Counted from the stretch's first letter, positions 19,365-29,572 are shown. The stretch is 64,000 nucleotides of DNA from Herminiimonas fonticola (GCF_003293745.1 NZ_PTLZ01000003.1:186001-250000), one strand, 5' to 3'. The notes: generated from the sequence alone by a model not told the origin. Made by a program: numbers and translations.

Positions 19365-20654
19365 ATGCACAAGGTCTTATTGCCGTTTTTAATTACGGCA
19401 TCCATAGCACTTCCACTCCACGCGCAGAGTATTGCGCAAACGTCTTCGTACTCGGCTGCGAATCAACAAGCCCGCGCAGAAACAATCGCATTAAAGAATC
19501 TGACACTGGCCACTGCATTGGATTTGGCTTTCAATGCCAATCCGGAAATCGCCATTGCGCGTCGTGAAGCTGAAGCCAACGAAGGCATGATTCAGCAAGC
19601 CGGTTTGATTCCCAATCCAGAGCTTTCAACTTTAGTCGAAGACACCAAGCGCGAGACGCGCACGACCACCGTACAAATTAATCAGGCCATTGAATTAGGT
19701 GGCAAACGTGGTGCGCGCATTACTGCAGCAGAACGTGGCCGTGATTTTGCGCAGATGGAGTTAAGCGGTAAGCAAGCCGAGATTCGCGCGACGGTGATTT
19801 CTGCTTTCTATGACGTGGTGATTGCGCAAGAACGCATTCGTCTGGCGCAAGAATCTTTCGAGCTGACGCAACGCGCGACGCTGGTTGCATCCCGCCGTGT
19901 GACTGCAGGCAAGGTTTCGCCTGTGGAGGAAACCCGTGCTCGCGTCGCCGAATCGGGTGTGCGCATCGAGCTTGCACAGGCGGCCAACGATCTCGATGTC
20001 GCTAGACGCAAACTCGCGGCGACCTGGGGTAGCGGCAAGCCTGGTTTTGAACGCGTTGAAAATCCTGATGCGGAGTTGCCAGCGATCGCAGCCTTACCTG
20101 AGTTGATCGAGCGTCTGCAACAGTCGCCCAGCTTGCAACGCGCCAAGATTGAAGTCGCACGCAGGCAGGCAATGGCTGAAGTCGAACGCTCGCGTCAAAT
20201 CCCTGATGTGACAGTCAGCCTCGGTGCCAAACGCGATGAACAAATGGGGCGTAACCAGGCCATTATCGGTTTGACTATTCCATTGCCTGTGTTTGATCGC
20301 AATCAAGGCAATGTGCTGGAAGCATTGCGTCGCATCGACAAGGCGCGCGATGAGTTGCTTGCGACAGAACTCAATTTGAATGTCGAACTTGGGCAGGCCC
20401 ACGGTCGTTTGAGTACGGCGAGGATGGAAGCGCAATTGGTAAAAGACGAAATTCTGCCAGGAGCGCAACGCAATTACGACGCGACTACCAAAGGTTTTGA
20501 ATTCGGAAAATTCAACTTTCTTGATGTACTGGATGCGCAACGCACCTTGCTGCAAGCGCGCTCGCAATACATGCGCAGCTTGTTAGAAGCCTACCGCGCC
20601 GCAGCCGATATCGATCGCATCCTCGGTGAGCCTTTCAACGCTATTCAGCAGTAA
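19365..20654 (+). CDS. czcC: Heavy-metal RND efflux outer-membrane factor
   Basis: ATG 19365 follows AAAAAGGAAA. The 429-residue product has a signal peptide (cut near LHAQS) and two TolC/OEP repeats rich in coiled coil: EIAIARREAEANEGMIQQAG in the first half and GRLSTARMEAQLVKDEILPG in the second. It forms the outer-membrane duct of a CzcCBA efflux system exporting divalent metals. It is 11 bp from czcB and clearly in one operon. Confidence 0.92.
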   Translation: MHKVLLPFLITASIALPLHAQSIAQTSSYSAANQQARAETIALKNLTLATALDLAFNANPEIAIARREAEANEGMIQQAGLIPNPELSTLVEDTKRETRTTTVQINQAIELGGKRGARITAAERGRDFAQMELSGKQAEIRATVISAFYDVVIAQERIRLAQESFELTQRATLVASRRVTAGKVSPVEETRARVAESGVRIELAQAANDLDVARRKLAATWGSGKPGFERVENPDAELPAIAALPELIERLQQSPSLQRAKIEVARRQAMAEVERSRQIPDVTVSLGAKRDEQMGRNQAIIGLTIPLPVFDRNQGNVLEALRRIDKARDELLATELNLNVELGQAHGRLSTARMEAQLVKDEILPGAQRNYDATTKGFEFGKFNFLDVLDAQRTLLQARSQYMRSLLEAYRAAADIDRILGEPFNAIQQ

Positions 20655-20665
20655 GAGACGCTCAA

Positions 20666-21907
20666 ATGAAAATCAAACTAGATAAAAAACAATCCATTGC
20701 CATCATCGCTATCGTTGTTGTTGGCCTGGTACTCGCCGGCTTCATCCTTTTTTCAGGAAAACATAAAACCGGTGGTGATGAGCATGGCCATGAAGAATCA
20801 CATCAAGAAGAGTCGCATCAGCATGCCGAAGGAGAAAAAGCCAAGCAGCAAGAGTCGGCTGAAGCAAAACCGCACGAGGAAAAAATCGTTTTGAGCGACG
20901 AGCAAATCAAGGCTGCCGGCATCACCCTCGCCACCGCCGACACTGCACTCATCAAGACCGGTTTGATTCTGCCTGGCGAAATTCAATTCAATGAAGATCG
21001 CACTGCCCATGTGGTACCGCGCCTGACTGGCGTTGTACAAAGCGTACCGGCAGAACTGGGGCAAAAGATCAAAAAAGGACAAATACTCGCAGTGATTGCC
21101 AGTACAGATTTGTCCGAACAACGTAGTGAATTGTTTTCAGCGCAAAAACGGATGGCACTTGCGCGACTGACCTTCGACAGAGAAAAGAAATTATGGGAAG
21201 AAAAAATTTCTGCCGAACAGGACTATCTGCAATCACAACAAGTCTTGCGAGAAGCAGAAATCGCCGTGCAGAACGCGAATCAAAAGCTGGCTGCATTGGG
21301 AGCGGATTCTGGCAAGACAGGCGCTTTCAATCGCTATGAAATTCGCGCACCTTTCGACGGCTTGGTCGTCGCCAAACACGTGACCCTGGGTGAAGTGGTG
21401 AAAGAAGATGCCAGCATCTTTACCATTTCTGATCTGTCATCGGTATGGACGGAAATCGCCGTATCCGCCAAAGACTTGAATACCGTACGCGTAGGTGAAA
21501 AAGTCATCGTCAAGGCGACCGCCTTCGATTCAACTTCAACAGGCACGATAGCCTACGTCGGCTCATTGCTGGGCGAGCAGACGCGCACTGCCAAGGCACG
21601 TGTCACCCTGGCCAATCCACAAGGTACATGGCGGCCCGGCTTGTTTGTGAATGTAGAGATTATCGCCAGCGAAGTCCAAGTGCCGGTTTCCGTCGCAGCC
21701 GATGCAGTGCACAGCATCAATGACAAAGCGATCGTCTTCGTCAAAGTGGCAGATGGGTTCATCGCGCAAGAAGTGACAACCGGTCGCAGCGATACGCAAA
21801 AAATCGAAATTACCAAGGGACTGAAAGTCGGAGCGCAATACGCGGCGGATAGCAGCTTCATCGTCAAATCTGAACTGGGCAAGGCCAGCGCTGAACATTC
21901 TCACTGA
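20666..21907 (+). CDS. czcB: Heavy-metal RND efflux periplasmic adaptor
   Basis: This 413-residue membrane-fusion protein has an N-terminal membrane anchor, then a His/Glu-rich linker (HGHEESHQEESHQHAEGEKA) that may bind metal. Lipoyl/barrel-sandwich halves (VVPRLTGVVQSVPAELGQKI and NRYEIRAPFDGLVVAKHV), an alpha-hairpin and a beta-barrel domain follow. It connects CzcA to CzcC across the periplasm. The 11-bp gap to czcC and 78-bp gap to czcA indicate co-transcription. Confidence 0.93.
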   Translation: MKIKLDKKQSIAIIAIVVVGLVLAGFILFSGKHKTGGDEHGHEESHQEESHQHAEGEKAKQQESAEAKPHEEKIVLSDEQIKAAGITLATADTALIKTGLILPGEIQFNEDRTAHVVPRLTGVVQSVPAELGQKIKKGQILAVIASTDLSEQRSELFSAQKRMALARLTFDREKKLWEEKISAEQDYLQSQQVLREAEIAVQNANQKLAALGADSGKTGAFNRYEIRAPFDGLVVAKHVTLGEVVKEDASIFTISDLSSVWTEIAVSAKDLNTVRVGEKVIVKATAFDSTSTGTIAYVGSLLGEQTRTAKARVTLANPQGTWRPGLFVNVEIIASEVQVPVSVAADAVHSINDKAIVFVKVADGFIAQEVTTGRSDTQKIEITKGLKVGAQYAADSSFIVKSELGKASAEHSH

Positions 21908-21985
21908 AGTAAAAAAAGAGATGCGTATTGAAAGCCGCTAGCTGAGAGATCGGCTAGCCAAGTCAACAAGACAGAAAGTCCTATC

Positions 21986-24900
21986 ATGTTTGAACGCCTT
22001 ATACGTTTTTCCATCGAGCAGCGCTGGTTGGTGATGCTCGTCGTCGCTGCGATGGCGGCACTCGGTATTTACAACTATCAAAAACTATCTATCGATGCGG
22101 TGCCTGACATCACCAATGTACAGGTGCAGATCAATACCTCGGCTGCCGGTTATTCACCGTTGGAGACTGAGCAGCGCATTACATTTCCCATCGAAACAGT
22201 GATGGCAGGTTTGCCGCATCTGGAGCAGACGCGCTCCTTGTCGCGCTATGGCTTGTCGCAAGTCACGGTGATTTTCAAGGACGGTACCGATATCTATTTC
22301 GCACGGCAAATGGTCAATGAGCGGATACAGGAAGCCAGACAAAACCTGCCGCCGAATGTAACGCCGTCCATGGGGCCAATTTCTACCGGTCTAGGCGAAA
22401 TTTATCTATGGACTGTGGAAACAAAGGAGGGCGCGAAGAAGCCAGATGGCTCTGAGTACACGTCTACCGATTTGCGCGAGATTCAGGATTGGATCATCAA
22501 GCCGCAATTGCGCAATGTGGCGGGCGTCACGGAAATCAATTCGATAGGCGGCTTTGCCAAAGAATATCAAGTTGCGCCCAACCCTGAACGACTCGCATCC
22601 TATGGTTTGACCTTGCAGGATATCGTCACTGCATTGGAGCGTAATAACGGCAACGTAGGTGCGGGTTATATCGAAAAACGTGGCGAACAATTGCTGGTGC
22701 GCGCACCGGGTCAGGTTCATTCCATCGCAGATATCGGCAACATCATTCTTGGCAATGTGCAAGGCGTGCCTATTCGTATCCGCGATATCGGTGCGGTTGA
22801 AATCGGGCGTGAACTGCGTACCGGCGCCGCGACCGAGAATGGCCGTGAGGTCGTGCTTGGTACTGTGTTCATGCTGATAGGACAGAACAGTCGTGCGGTA
22901 TCGCAAGCGGTCGACAAAAAGATGATAGAGATCAATCGCACTTTACCGGAAGGTGTCGTCGCGATCACGGTCTACGATAGAACAGTGCTGGTCGACAAAG
23001 CGATCAATACCGTGAAAAAGAATTTGCTGGAAGGCGCGGTGCTGGTGATCGTCGTGCTGTTCCTGTTCCTCGGTAATTTCCGCGCGGCCATCATCACGGC
23101 GATGGTGATCCCATTGTCCATGCTGTTCACATTTACCGGCATGGTGAACTATCACGTCAGCGCCAATCTGATGAGCCTGGGCGCACTTGATTTCGGCATC
23201 ATTGTCGATGGTGCGGTGGTGATAGTCGAAAATTGCGTGCGGCGTCTGGCGCATGCGCAGGCCCATCATGCGCGACCGTTGACGCGCGCCGAACGCTTCC
23301 ATGAAGTATTTGCCGCGGCGAAGGAAGCGCGTCGTCCATTGATCTTCGGCCAGTTGATCATCATGGCGGTGTATCTGCCTATCTTTGCATTGACCGGTGT
23401 CGAAGGGCGCATGTTCCATCCTATGGCCTTCACGGTTGTCATCGCATTGCTGGGCGCGATGATATTGTCGATCACCTTTATCCCGGCTGCTGTCGCACTT
23501 TTCATCGGTGACAAAGTCGCCGAGAAAGAAAATCGCCTGATGCAAAAAGCACGCAACTGGTATGCGTCGGCGCTGGATCGTGTCATGGACAACAAACCTG
23601 TCGTGCTGACCTTTGCCGCAGTGCTGGTCGTGTTGTCGGGTTTGCTGGCGACGCGCATGGGCAGCGAATTCGTGCCGAACTTGAATGAAGGTGATTTTGC
23701 GATTCAGGCTTTGCGTATTCCCGGCACCAGTTTGTCGCAGTCACTGTCTATGCAGCAGCAACTGGAACTGACGTTGAAGAAGCAGTATCCGGAAATCGAG
23801 CGCATCTTTGCGCGTACCGGCACTGCAGAGATTGCATCCGATCCTATGCCGCCGAATATCTCCGACGGTTACATCATGTTGAAGCCGCGTGAGCTATGGC
23901 CGGAGCCGAGAAAAACGCGCGATGAATTATTGGCGGCAGTACAAAAAACCGTCGCCAGTCTGCCCGGCAGCAATTACGAATTCTCGCAGCCGATACAACT
24001 GCGTTTCAATGAATTGATTTCCGGCGTACGTAGCGATGTCGCCGTCAAACTGTTTGGCGACGATATGGATGTGCTGAATCAGACTGCCGACAAAGTCGCT
24101 GCCGTCATGGCGAAGATTCCTGGTGCGGCAGAAGTGAAGGTAGAGCAAACCACGGGCTTGCCCATGCTGACAGTCAATATCGACCGAGAGAAAACCGCGC
24201 GTTACGGTTTGAACGTTGCCGATGTACAGGACACGATAGCGACTGCGGTAGGTGGCAAGGAAGCCGGCACCTTGTTCCAGGGCGACAGACGCTTCGACAT
24301 CGTGGTACGTCTGCCAGACAATATTCGTAATGATCTGGAGGCGATCAAGCGTTTGCCGATTGCCTTACCGCGTGCAGTCAATGGTGAGAGCAAGCTTAAC
24401 TACATTCCATTGGGTGAAGTCATGACTTTGGAGTTGGCGCCGGGACCGAATCAAATCAGTCGTGAAGATGGCAAACGCCGCATCGTCATCAGCGCCAATG
24501 TACGCGGACGCGACATCGGTTCTTTTGTCGGCGATGCAGAAGAACAGATACGACAACAGGTAAAAATACCGAGTGGTTACTGGACCACCTGGGGCGGGCA
24601 GTTTGAGCAATTGCAATCGGCTACGCAGCGTTTGCAGATTGTGATTCCACTCGCGCTGTTGCTGGTATTTATCTTGTTGTTTGCCATGTTCGGCAATCTG
24701 AAAGACGGTTTGCTGGTGTTTAGCGGCATTCCATTTGCGCTAACCGGCGGCATTATCGCTTTATGGCTGCGCGATATTCCTCTGTCTATTTCAGCCGCAG
24801 TTGGCTTCATCGCATTATCCGGTGTCGCGGTATTGAATGGCCTGGTGATGATTTGCTTTATCCGTACTTTGCGGGAAGAAGGGCGTTCACTCGATGACGC

Positions 24901-25117
24901 AATTCGCGAAGGCGCATTGACGCGTCTGCGTCCGGTATTGATGACGGCGCTGGTCGCGTCTCTCGGTTTTGTACCTATGGCAATTGCCTTGGGTACTGGT
25001 GCCGAGGTACAACGTCCGCTCGCTACAGTAGTAATAGGCGGCATCCTTTCATCCACTACATTGACGCTGTTCGTGTTGCCCTTGTTATATCGATGGATGT
25101 ATAGAAAGGAAGATTAG
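21986..25117 (+). CDS. czcA: Heavy-metal RND efflux pump, CzcA/CusA family
   Basis: This 1043-residue inner-membrane transporter has the RND layout of twelve spans and two large periplasmic loops. The HME-type signatures LGALDFGIIVDGAVVIVENC (TM4, with the proton-relay acidic residues) and LSGVAVLNGLVMICFIRTLR (TM10-11 region) are visible. It uses the proton gradient to drive metal efflux with CzcB and CzcC. Zn/Co/Cd is favoured over Cu/Ag by the DFG...D motif and the czcD/czcI neighbours, but this is inference. Confidence 0.94.
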   Translation: MFERLIRFSIEQRWLVMLVVAAMAALGIYNYQKLSIDAVPDITNVQVQINTSAAGYSPLETEQRITFPIETVMAGLPHLEQTRSLSRYGLSQVTVIFKDGTDIYFARQMVNERIQEARQNLPPNVTPSMGPISTGLGEIYLWTVETKEGAKKPDGSEYTSTDLREIQDWIIKPQLRNVAGVTEINSIGGFAKEYQVAPNPERLASYGLTLQDIVTALERNNGNVGAGYIEKRGEQLLVRAPGQVHSIADIGNIILGNVQGVPIRIRDIGAVEIGRELRTGAATENGREVVLGTVFMLIGQNSRAVSQAVDKKMIEINRTLPEGVVAITVYDRTVLVDKAINTVKKNLLEGAVLVIVVLFLFLGNFRAAIITAMVIPLSMLFTFTGMVNYHVSANLMSLGALDFGIIVDGAVVIVENCVRRLAHAQAHHARPLTRAERFHEVFAAAKEARRPLIFGQLIIMAVYLPIFALTGVEGRMFHPMAFTVVIALLGAMILSITFIPAAVALFIGDKVAEKENRLMQKARNWYASALDRVMDNKPVVLTFAAVLVVLSGLLATRMGSEFVPNLNEGDFAIQALRIPGTSLSQSLSMQQQLELTLKKQYPEIERIFARTGTAEIASDPMPPNISDGYIMLKPRELWPEPRKTRDELLAAVQKTVASLPGSNYEFSQPIQLRFNELISGVRSDVAVKLFGDDMDVLNQTADKVAAVMAKIPGAAEVKVEQTTGLPMLTVNIDREKTARYGLNVADVQDTIATAVGGKEAGTLFQGDRRFDIVVRLPDNIRNDLEAIKRLPIALPRAVNGESKLNYIPLGEVMTLELAPGPNQISREDGKRRIVISANVRGRDIGSFVGDAEEQIRQQVKIPSGYWTTWGGQFEQLQSATQRLQIVIPLALLLVFILLFAMFGNLKDGLLVFSGIPFALTGGIIALWLRDIPLSISAAVGFIALSGVAVLNGLVMICFIRTLREEGRSLDDAIREGALTRLRPVLMTALVASLGFVPMAIALGTGAEVQRPLATVVIGGILSSTTLTLFVLPLLYRWMYRKED

Positions 25118-25254
25118 ACGTTGATTGCTTCAGTCCTGGCACCCGCACATATTTGAAAATAGCCTGGCTTGTTGAGCGGCGTATCGCTGACACACTAGCG
25201 TCTCGTTTCAAATTGCCCGCATACATGTATTGCCGGAAGTTTTATTCTCACATA

Positions 25255-25273
25255 CAATAACGATAATTATTCT
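25255..25273 (+). promoter_or_regulatory. Fur-box-like operator
   Basis: The stretch AATAACGATAATTATTCTC, about 70 bp ahead of the DUF4198 gene, closely resembles the 19-bp Fur consensus built from GATAAT hexamers. The downstream genes belong to families often tied to siderophore uptake, which supports iron repression. Confidence 0.65.
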
Positions 25274-25342
25274 CATTTGCGTTGACGGCTATTCAAACAA
25301 CGCAAATATCCATATTTTTGTTAATGAAAAAGGAAGTCAGTG

Positions 25343-26062
25343 ATGAAACGACGTTTAGCCTTGTTGCCTCTGGTATCTGCATTGGTGTTTGCCGGCGCTG
25401 CACACGCGCATCAAATCTGGCTGGAACAAACACCGAAAGCGGCGAATCTGTATTTCGGCGAGTTCGGAGAAAACTTGCGTGAAACATCGCCGGGCCTGCT
25501 GGACAAGTTCGTCAAGCCAACTGCGACTCTGTCGAGCGCAAAGGGCGATCAGGTTTTGACGCTGAACAAGCAAGCGAATGCATTTACTCTGTCGGCACCC
25601 GCAGGCAAGAACGAAACCATCACGGTTGAAGAAACAAACTACCCGGGCTTCGAGAAAAAAACCGGCGAAACCGTAGTTCGCAGTATCTGGACACCGGCTG
25701 CGCGTCTCGTCACATCAGATGCAGCACAAGCACCAAAGCTGACGCTGGATCTGGTCCCAAATGGCAAGCCTGGCGAGTTCAAGGTTTATTACAAAGGTCA
25801 GGCACTGCCAAAAGCAAAAGTCGGCATCATTGTTCAATCTGGTTGGGCCAAGGAAGCAACGTCGGATGAGCAGGGCATCGTCAAATTCAACTTGCCATGG
25901 CAAGGTACTTACGTACTCGAAGTGCATCACACCGACAAGACAGCGGGCGAACGTGACGGCAAACCGTACGACGTCGCCAGCTTTGTAACGACCTTGTCTC
26001 TGGCTCAAACCAAAGGGATCAAGGCCGTGGCCGCAGGACCGGCAGCTACGCCAAACAAGTAA
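25343..26062 (+). CDS. DUF4198-type periplasmic metal-uptake-associated protein
   Basis: The start is ATG 25343 after AAAGGAAG (an in-frame GTG lies 3 bp upstream). The 239-residue product has a signal peptide cut after AAHAH and an N terminus HQIWLEQ. A beta-rich domain with LPKAKVGIIVQSG and GIVKFNLPWQGTYVLEVHH follows, typical of DUF4198/NikM-like periplasmic proteins of metal uptake systems. It is the first gene of the Fur-boxed operon. Its ligand is unknown; iron or another transition metal is likely. Confidence 0.75.
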   Translation: MKRRLALLPLVSALVFAGAAHAHQIWLEQTPKAANLYFGEFGENLRETSPGLLDKFVKPTATLSSAKGDQVLTLNKQANAFTLSAPAGKNETITVEETNYPGFEKKTGETVVRSIWTPAARLVTSDAAQAPKLTLDLVPNGKPGEFKVYYKGQALPKAKVGIIVQSGWAKEATSDEQGIVKFNLPWQGTYVLEVHHTDKTAGERDGKPYDVASFVTTLSLAQTKGIKAVAAGPAATPNK

Positions 26063-26119
26063 GTCGATTAAAAGCACGCAAGCGACAAAAAACGAGCACC
26101 AAGAACGAGTAATTCAAAA

Positions 26120-26410
26120 ATGAAACTGAATAGAGATGTGCGGTATCGCCTCGGTGTCGCTTCACGGGCGATCGCCGCCATTCTTGGCGGATATGCGTTA
26201 GCGGCAGCATCGACTGCTGTGTTGTCACTGGTATTGCCGCTGCCGCGTGTAGACGCGGTCATGACGGCAACCTTGCTGTCGTTTACCGTTTATACCTGTG
26301 CTGCAATCTGGGTCTTTGCTGCGCGTGATGCGTTGCGTGCCTGGCTAGGCATAGGTGTTCCCACCGTTGTGATGGGCCTGGGATTGTGCTTGCTTCGGAG
26401 TGCAGGATGA
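26120..26410 (+). CDS. DUF3649 small membrane protein
   Basis: This 96-residue protein has three hydrophobic spans and the DUF3649 look (RLGVASRAIAAILGGYALAA ... TVYTCAAIWVFAARDALRAW). In many proteobacteria such genes accompany PepSY and DUF3325 genes in iron-siderophore operons. Its TGA overlaps the ATG of the PepSY gene by 4 bp. Biochemical role unknown. Confidence 0.8.
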   Translation: MKLNRDVRYRLGVASRAIAAILGGYALAAASTAVLSLVLPLPRVDAVMTATLLSFTVYTCAAIWVFAARDALRAWLGIGVPTVVMGLGLCLLRSAG

Positions 26411-28050
26411 GAGACGGATTTCGTCAATCGATGGCATGGCTGCACACCTGGTCAGGATTGCTGGTGTGCTGGGTATTGTTTTTGGTATTCACCGCCGGTA
26501 CCGCATCTTACTTCCGGGATGAAATCTCGCTGTGGATGGAGCCTGAGTTGCATGCCGCAGCCATTACGCCGGTATCCAATCTGGTTGCGACGCAAAATGC
26601 GATTCGTCTGCTGGAAAAAGAAGCTGCCGGTTCCCCGCGCTGGTTTATCACGATGCCTACAGATCGCAATCCGGCGGTGCGCGTAGGCTGGAGCAGCCCA
26701 CCGGTCAAAGGCGAAAAAGGTCGTGGCAAATTCAATAGTGCAGACTTGAATCCGGCTACCGGTGAACGCCTTGCGGACGTGCGCGAAACGCGTGGTGGCG
26801 ATTTTATCTATCGTCTGCATTACGACTTGCATTACATGCCCGCGAAATGGGCGCGCTGGATCATCGGTTTTTGCGCGATGTTCATGCTGGTCGCCATCAT
26901 CAGTGGCGTGATTACGCACAAGCGTATCTTCAAGGACTTTTTCACCTTCCGTCCGAAGAAGGGCCAACGTTCCTGGCTGGATGCGCATAACGCAGTGGCC
27001 GTCCTCGCGCTGCCGTATCACTTGATGATTACGTATTCCGGCCTGGTTACATTGATGTTCATGTATATGCCGTATGGCGCACAAGTCGCATACAACGGCG
27101 ACGAGAAAGCATTCCTTGCCGAGTCCTTCCGCCAGGCCGAAGTCAAAAAACCGGCAGGCCAGCCTGCACAATTGGCAGCGCTGGCACCGATGATTGCGCA
27201 AGCCGAGAAGCATTGGGATGAAGGGCAGATCGGTCGTTTTACGATCAATAATCCCGGCGACGCCAACGCCACCATTCAGATTACGCGCGAACGCGACGAA
27301 AAGAAGTTGTCGCACTTGCGTCAATCGATGCAGTTCGATGGTGTGAGCGGTGCATTGATTTCGACGATGGGCGATGATGCCAGCGCTGCGGCGGAAACAA
27401 GGGGCGTGTTGTTCGGTTTGCACGTCGCTGAATTTGCCAACCCATTGCTGCGTACCTTGTTCTTCCTGTGCGGTTTTGCTGGTTGCGCGATGGTGGCCAC
27501 TGGTGCCTTGTTATGGGCAGTCAAAAAACGCCAGGGCTACGCCAAGGAATTGGCAAAAGGTGGGCGCGTCGGCTTCGGCGTGCGTTTGGTCGATGGCTTG
27601 AATATCGGTGCGATTGCCGGTTTGCCGATTGCGCTGGCAAGCTATTTCTGGGCGAATCGCCTGCTGGAAGTCGGTATGGAAAAACGCTCAGAAGCAGAAA
27701 TTCGATGGTTTTTCATAGCATGGGGCATCGCCGCCATCCTTGCGCACATCCGTCCGAATCGCCGCATGTGGCAATGGCAGTTAGTTGCCGGCGGTGTGCT
27801 GTTTGCGTTGCTGCCGGTATTGAATGTGTTCACCACCGATACGCATCTGGGCGTTACCTTGTTCCAGGGTAAAGGACCAGTCGCAGTTGCCGGCTTTGAT
27901 TTGTTTGTACTTGGCTTCGGTCTGCTGCTGATCTATGCAGCAAAAAGACTGGCTCCGAAAAAAGTCGCACTCAAGCTGGATCAAAAAGAGCAGGCTATCG
28001 AAAAAACAAGCAGCGATGGCGACCACTCGACGCTGCGGGAGGCAACATGA
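26407..28050 (+). CDS. PepSY-associated membrane protein (siderophore-linked reductase-like)
   Basis: ATG 26407 overlaps the DUF3649 stop. The product of 547 residues has four to six membrane spans with PepSY-type periplasmic domains: MAWLHTWSGLLVCWVLFLVF at the N terminus, HYDLHYMP, the conserved HNAVAVLALPYHLMITYSGL and GLHVAEFANPLLRTLFFLCG. Conserved His residues suggest haem binding. Family members are proposed to reduce ferric siderophores at the inner membrane (PiuB/FsqB-like). It overlaps the DUF3325 gene by 4 bp. Confidence 0.82.
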   Translation: MRDGFRQSMAWLHTWSGLLVCWVLFLVFTAGTASYFRDEISLWMEPELHAAAITPVSNLVATQNAIRLLEKEAAGSPRWFITMPTDRNPAVRVGWSSPPVKGEKGRGKFNSADLNPATGERLADVRETRGGDFIYRLHYDLHYMPAKWARWIIGFCAMFMLVAIISGVITHKRIFKDFFTFRPKKGQRSWLDAHNAVAVLALPYHLMITYSGLVTLMFMYMPYGAQVAYNGDEKAFLAESFRQAEVKKPAGQPAQLAALAPMIAQAEKHWDEGQIGRFTINNPGDANATIQITRERDEKKLSHLRQSMQFDGVSGALISTMGDDASAAAETRGVLFGLHVAEFANPLLRTLFFLCGFAGCAMVATGALLWAVKKRQGYAKELAKGGRVGFGVRLVDGLNIGAIAGLPIALASYFWANRLLEVGMEKRSEAEIRWFFIAWGIAAILAHIRPNRRMWQWQLVAGGVLFALLPVLNVFTTDTHLGVTLFQGKGPVAVAGFDLFVLGFGLLLIYAAKRLAPKKVALKLDQKEQAIEKTSSDGDHSTLREAT

Positions 28051-28397
28051 GCGCGTTTGGTTTTATATCGGGACTTGCCTTCGCGTATGCGGGCTGGACT
28101 GCACTGAGCATAGGTATGGACAGGCATTACGCGGATATCCACGGTCGCGGCACGGAGCCTGATCAAGGCATGCGGAATCAGGCTCGGATGACAGGTACCT
28201 TGGCACTCATCGCTACATTTGCAATTTGCGTGAAGCTCGAAGGCTGGACCGTAGGTTCTGTACTCTGTCTTGGGACCATGACGGCTGGCGCATTGCTGTT
28301 GGTGTTGCAACTGACCTATGCACCGCAACGCGTCATGCGCACAGGCAAAATCTCTCTTATTTCTGGCGTCGCACTCGGCTTGTGTTGGTTAGCCTGA
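28047..28397 (+). CDS. DUF3325 membrane protein
   Basis: This 116-residue protein with about three spans closes the Fur-boxed operon. The typical N terminus FISGLAFAYAGWTALSIGMDRHY places it in DUF3325, a family found next to PepSY siderophore proteins. It starts inside the PepSY gene (ATGA overlap). Function unknown. The following 264 bp to the secretion gene is AT-rich with no gene. Confidence 0.8.
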   Translation: MSAFGFISGLAFAYAGWTALSIGMDRHYADIHGRGTEPDQGMRNQARMTGTLALIATFAICVKLEGWTVGSVLCLGTMTAGALLLVLQLTYAPQRVMRTGKISLISGVALGLCWLA

Positions 28398-28661
28398 CAT
28401 AAGTTGCAATTGTTAACCTTTTAGCGCAACGCTATTTGGCGAATTCACATATTTGTTTCAGCATTATCTGAGACAGAGAAAATATCGTTTTTCTCTGTTT
28501 TCCACTCTGTAGAACCTGGCTTTTACTCCCTCCGTTTCAAGATTGTTCGGTCCGAAAAGGGACCCAGTTGTAATCTTGCGCACAGCAAATTAATCACTTG
28601 CTTATTAGCAAAATTCGACCTAAAACTAAATATAAAAATCAATAAATATTAGAGGGACAAG

Positions 28662-29537
28662 ATGCGCCGCACAGGGCTTCAAATCAGGCTACTAGCCTGT
28701 ATTTTTTCTGCCGGCGCCGTGACTGCATCAGTTGCCACGGCGCAAGTAGTGAGACCTAATGCCGGTACATTGTCAGCACCACAGCCTTTAGCGCCATCTG
28801 TACCGCTGCCGAGCGGACCGCCTCTTGTCTTGCCGGATGTCACACCATCCGTGCCTGCAGGTCCATCCGTCAGTATCAAGCCCGCAGCTTTTCTGTTTGA
28901 AGGTAATACCTTATTCAGTTCGGAAGAACTCGCTGCTTTGCTGGCAGATCGCGTCAATCGGACAACAGATTTGGCCGGCCTTACCGAGGCGGCTCACGTG
29001 ATCGCCAATTATTATCGCGAGCGGGATTATCTACTCACCGAGGTCTACCTGCCGGAGCAATCGTTTCAGGCTGCTGGCGGAACAGTGAAAATTGCGATTA
29101 TCGAAGCACATATAGGTCGCGTACGCGTACAAATCGAAGATGACAAGCAAGGGCGGATTTCAACATCTTTTGCTGAATCCGGCGTCTTGTCCAACCTGAA
29201 GACAGGCGATCCCGTCACCGGTTATGCACTGGATAGAACAATACTTTTGCTACGTGATTTGAATGGCTACGATGCTGAAGCGACGGTGGAGCCAGGGCGG
29301 CAAACAGGCGAGGCCGATATCACTGTCGCGATCCGCGCAAAAGGTCCGCTTGTGGCTTACTCTGTAAGTCTGGACAACTACGGCACGCGTGCCGCAGGGC
29401 AGGCACGCGCCACACTCAATCTGAATGTAAACAACCTGCTCGGTCATGGTGATGTCGCGACATTGAGCGGACAACAAACGGATGTTTCCGACTCAAGACT
29501 TTACGGTTTCTCTTATACCTTGCCGGTCGGTAGTGCA
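28662..29537 (+). pseudogene. Two-partner secretion transporter (ShlB/FhaC type), 5' half, interrupted by transposon
   Basis: The first 292 codons of a TpsB outer-membrane transporter are present: a signal peptide (about 28 residues), a Pro-rich linker, a POTRA domain (IKPAAFLFEGNTLFSSEELA ... VKIAIIEAHIGRVRV) and the beginning of the beta-barrel (SVSLDNYGTRAAGQARATLN). The reading frame then enters the transposon end and stops after 17 foreign residues at 29591. The other half is at 62726-63589. Rejoining the halves with one GTGCA copy gives a continuous 579-residue protein of normal family length. Unless excision occurs, the FhaB-like partner at 63602 lacks this transporter. Confidence 0.93.
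29533..29537. repeat. Target site duplication, left copy (GTGCA)
   Basis: GTGCA immediately precedes the left inverted repeat and is repeated at 62721-62725 directly after the right inverted repeat. A 5-bp duplication is the hallmark of Tn3-superfamily insertion. Confidence 0.93.
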
Positions 29538-29572
29538 GAGGGTCGGCCGGGATTTGTGCAAAATTCATCAAA
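29538..29572 (+). repeat. Left terminal inverted repeat (IRL)
   Basis: This 35-bp repeat begins GAGGGTCGGCCGGGATTTGT and ends CATCAAA. It matches the reverse complement of 62686-62720 except for T versus C at the 18th base. Weak similarity continues a few bases inward. The length is close to the usual 38 bp of the superfamily. Confidence 0.95.

Noticed and set aside
26452..27423. 323-codon minus-strand frame within the PepSY gene
   Set aside because: It is the antisense shadow of a well-supported membrane protein gene; composition is His/Arg/Cys-rich without motifs.
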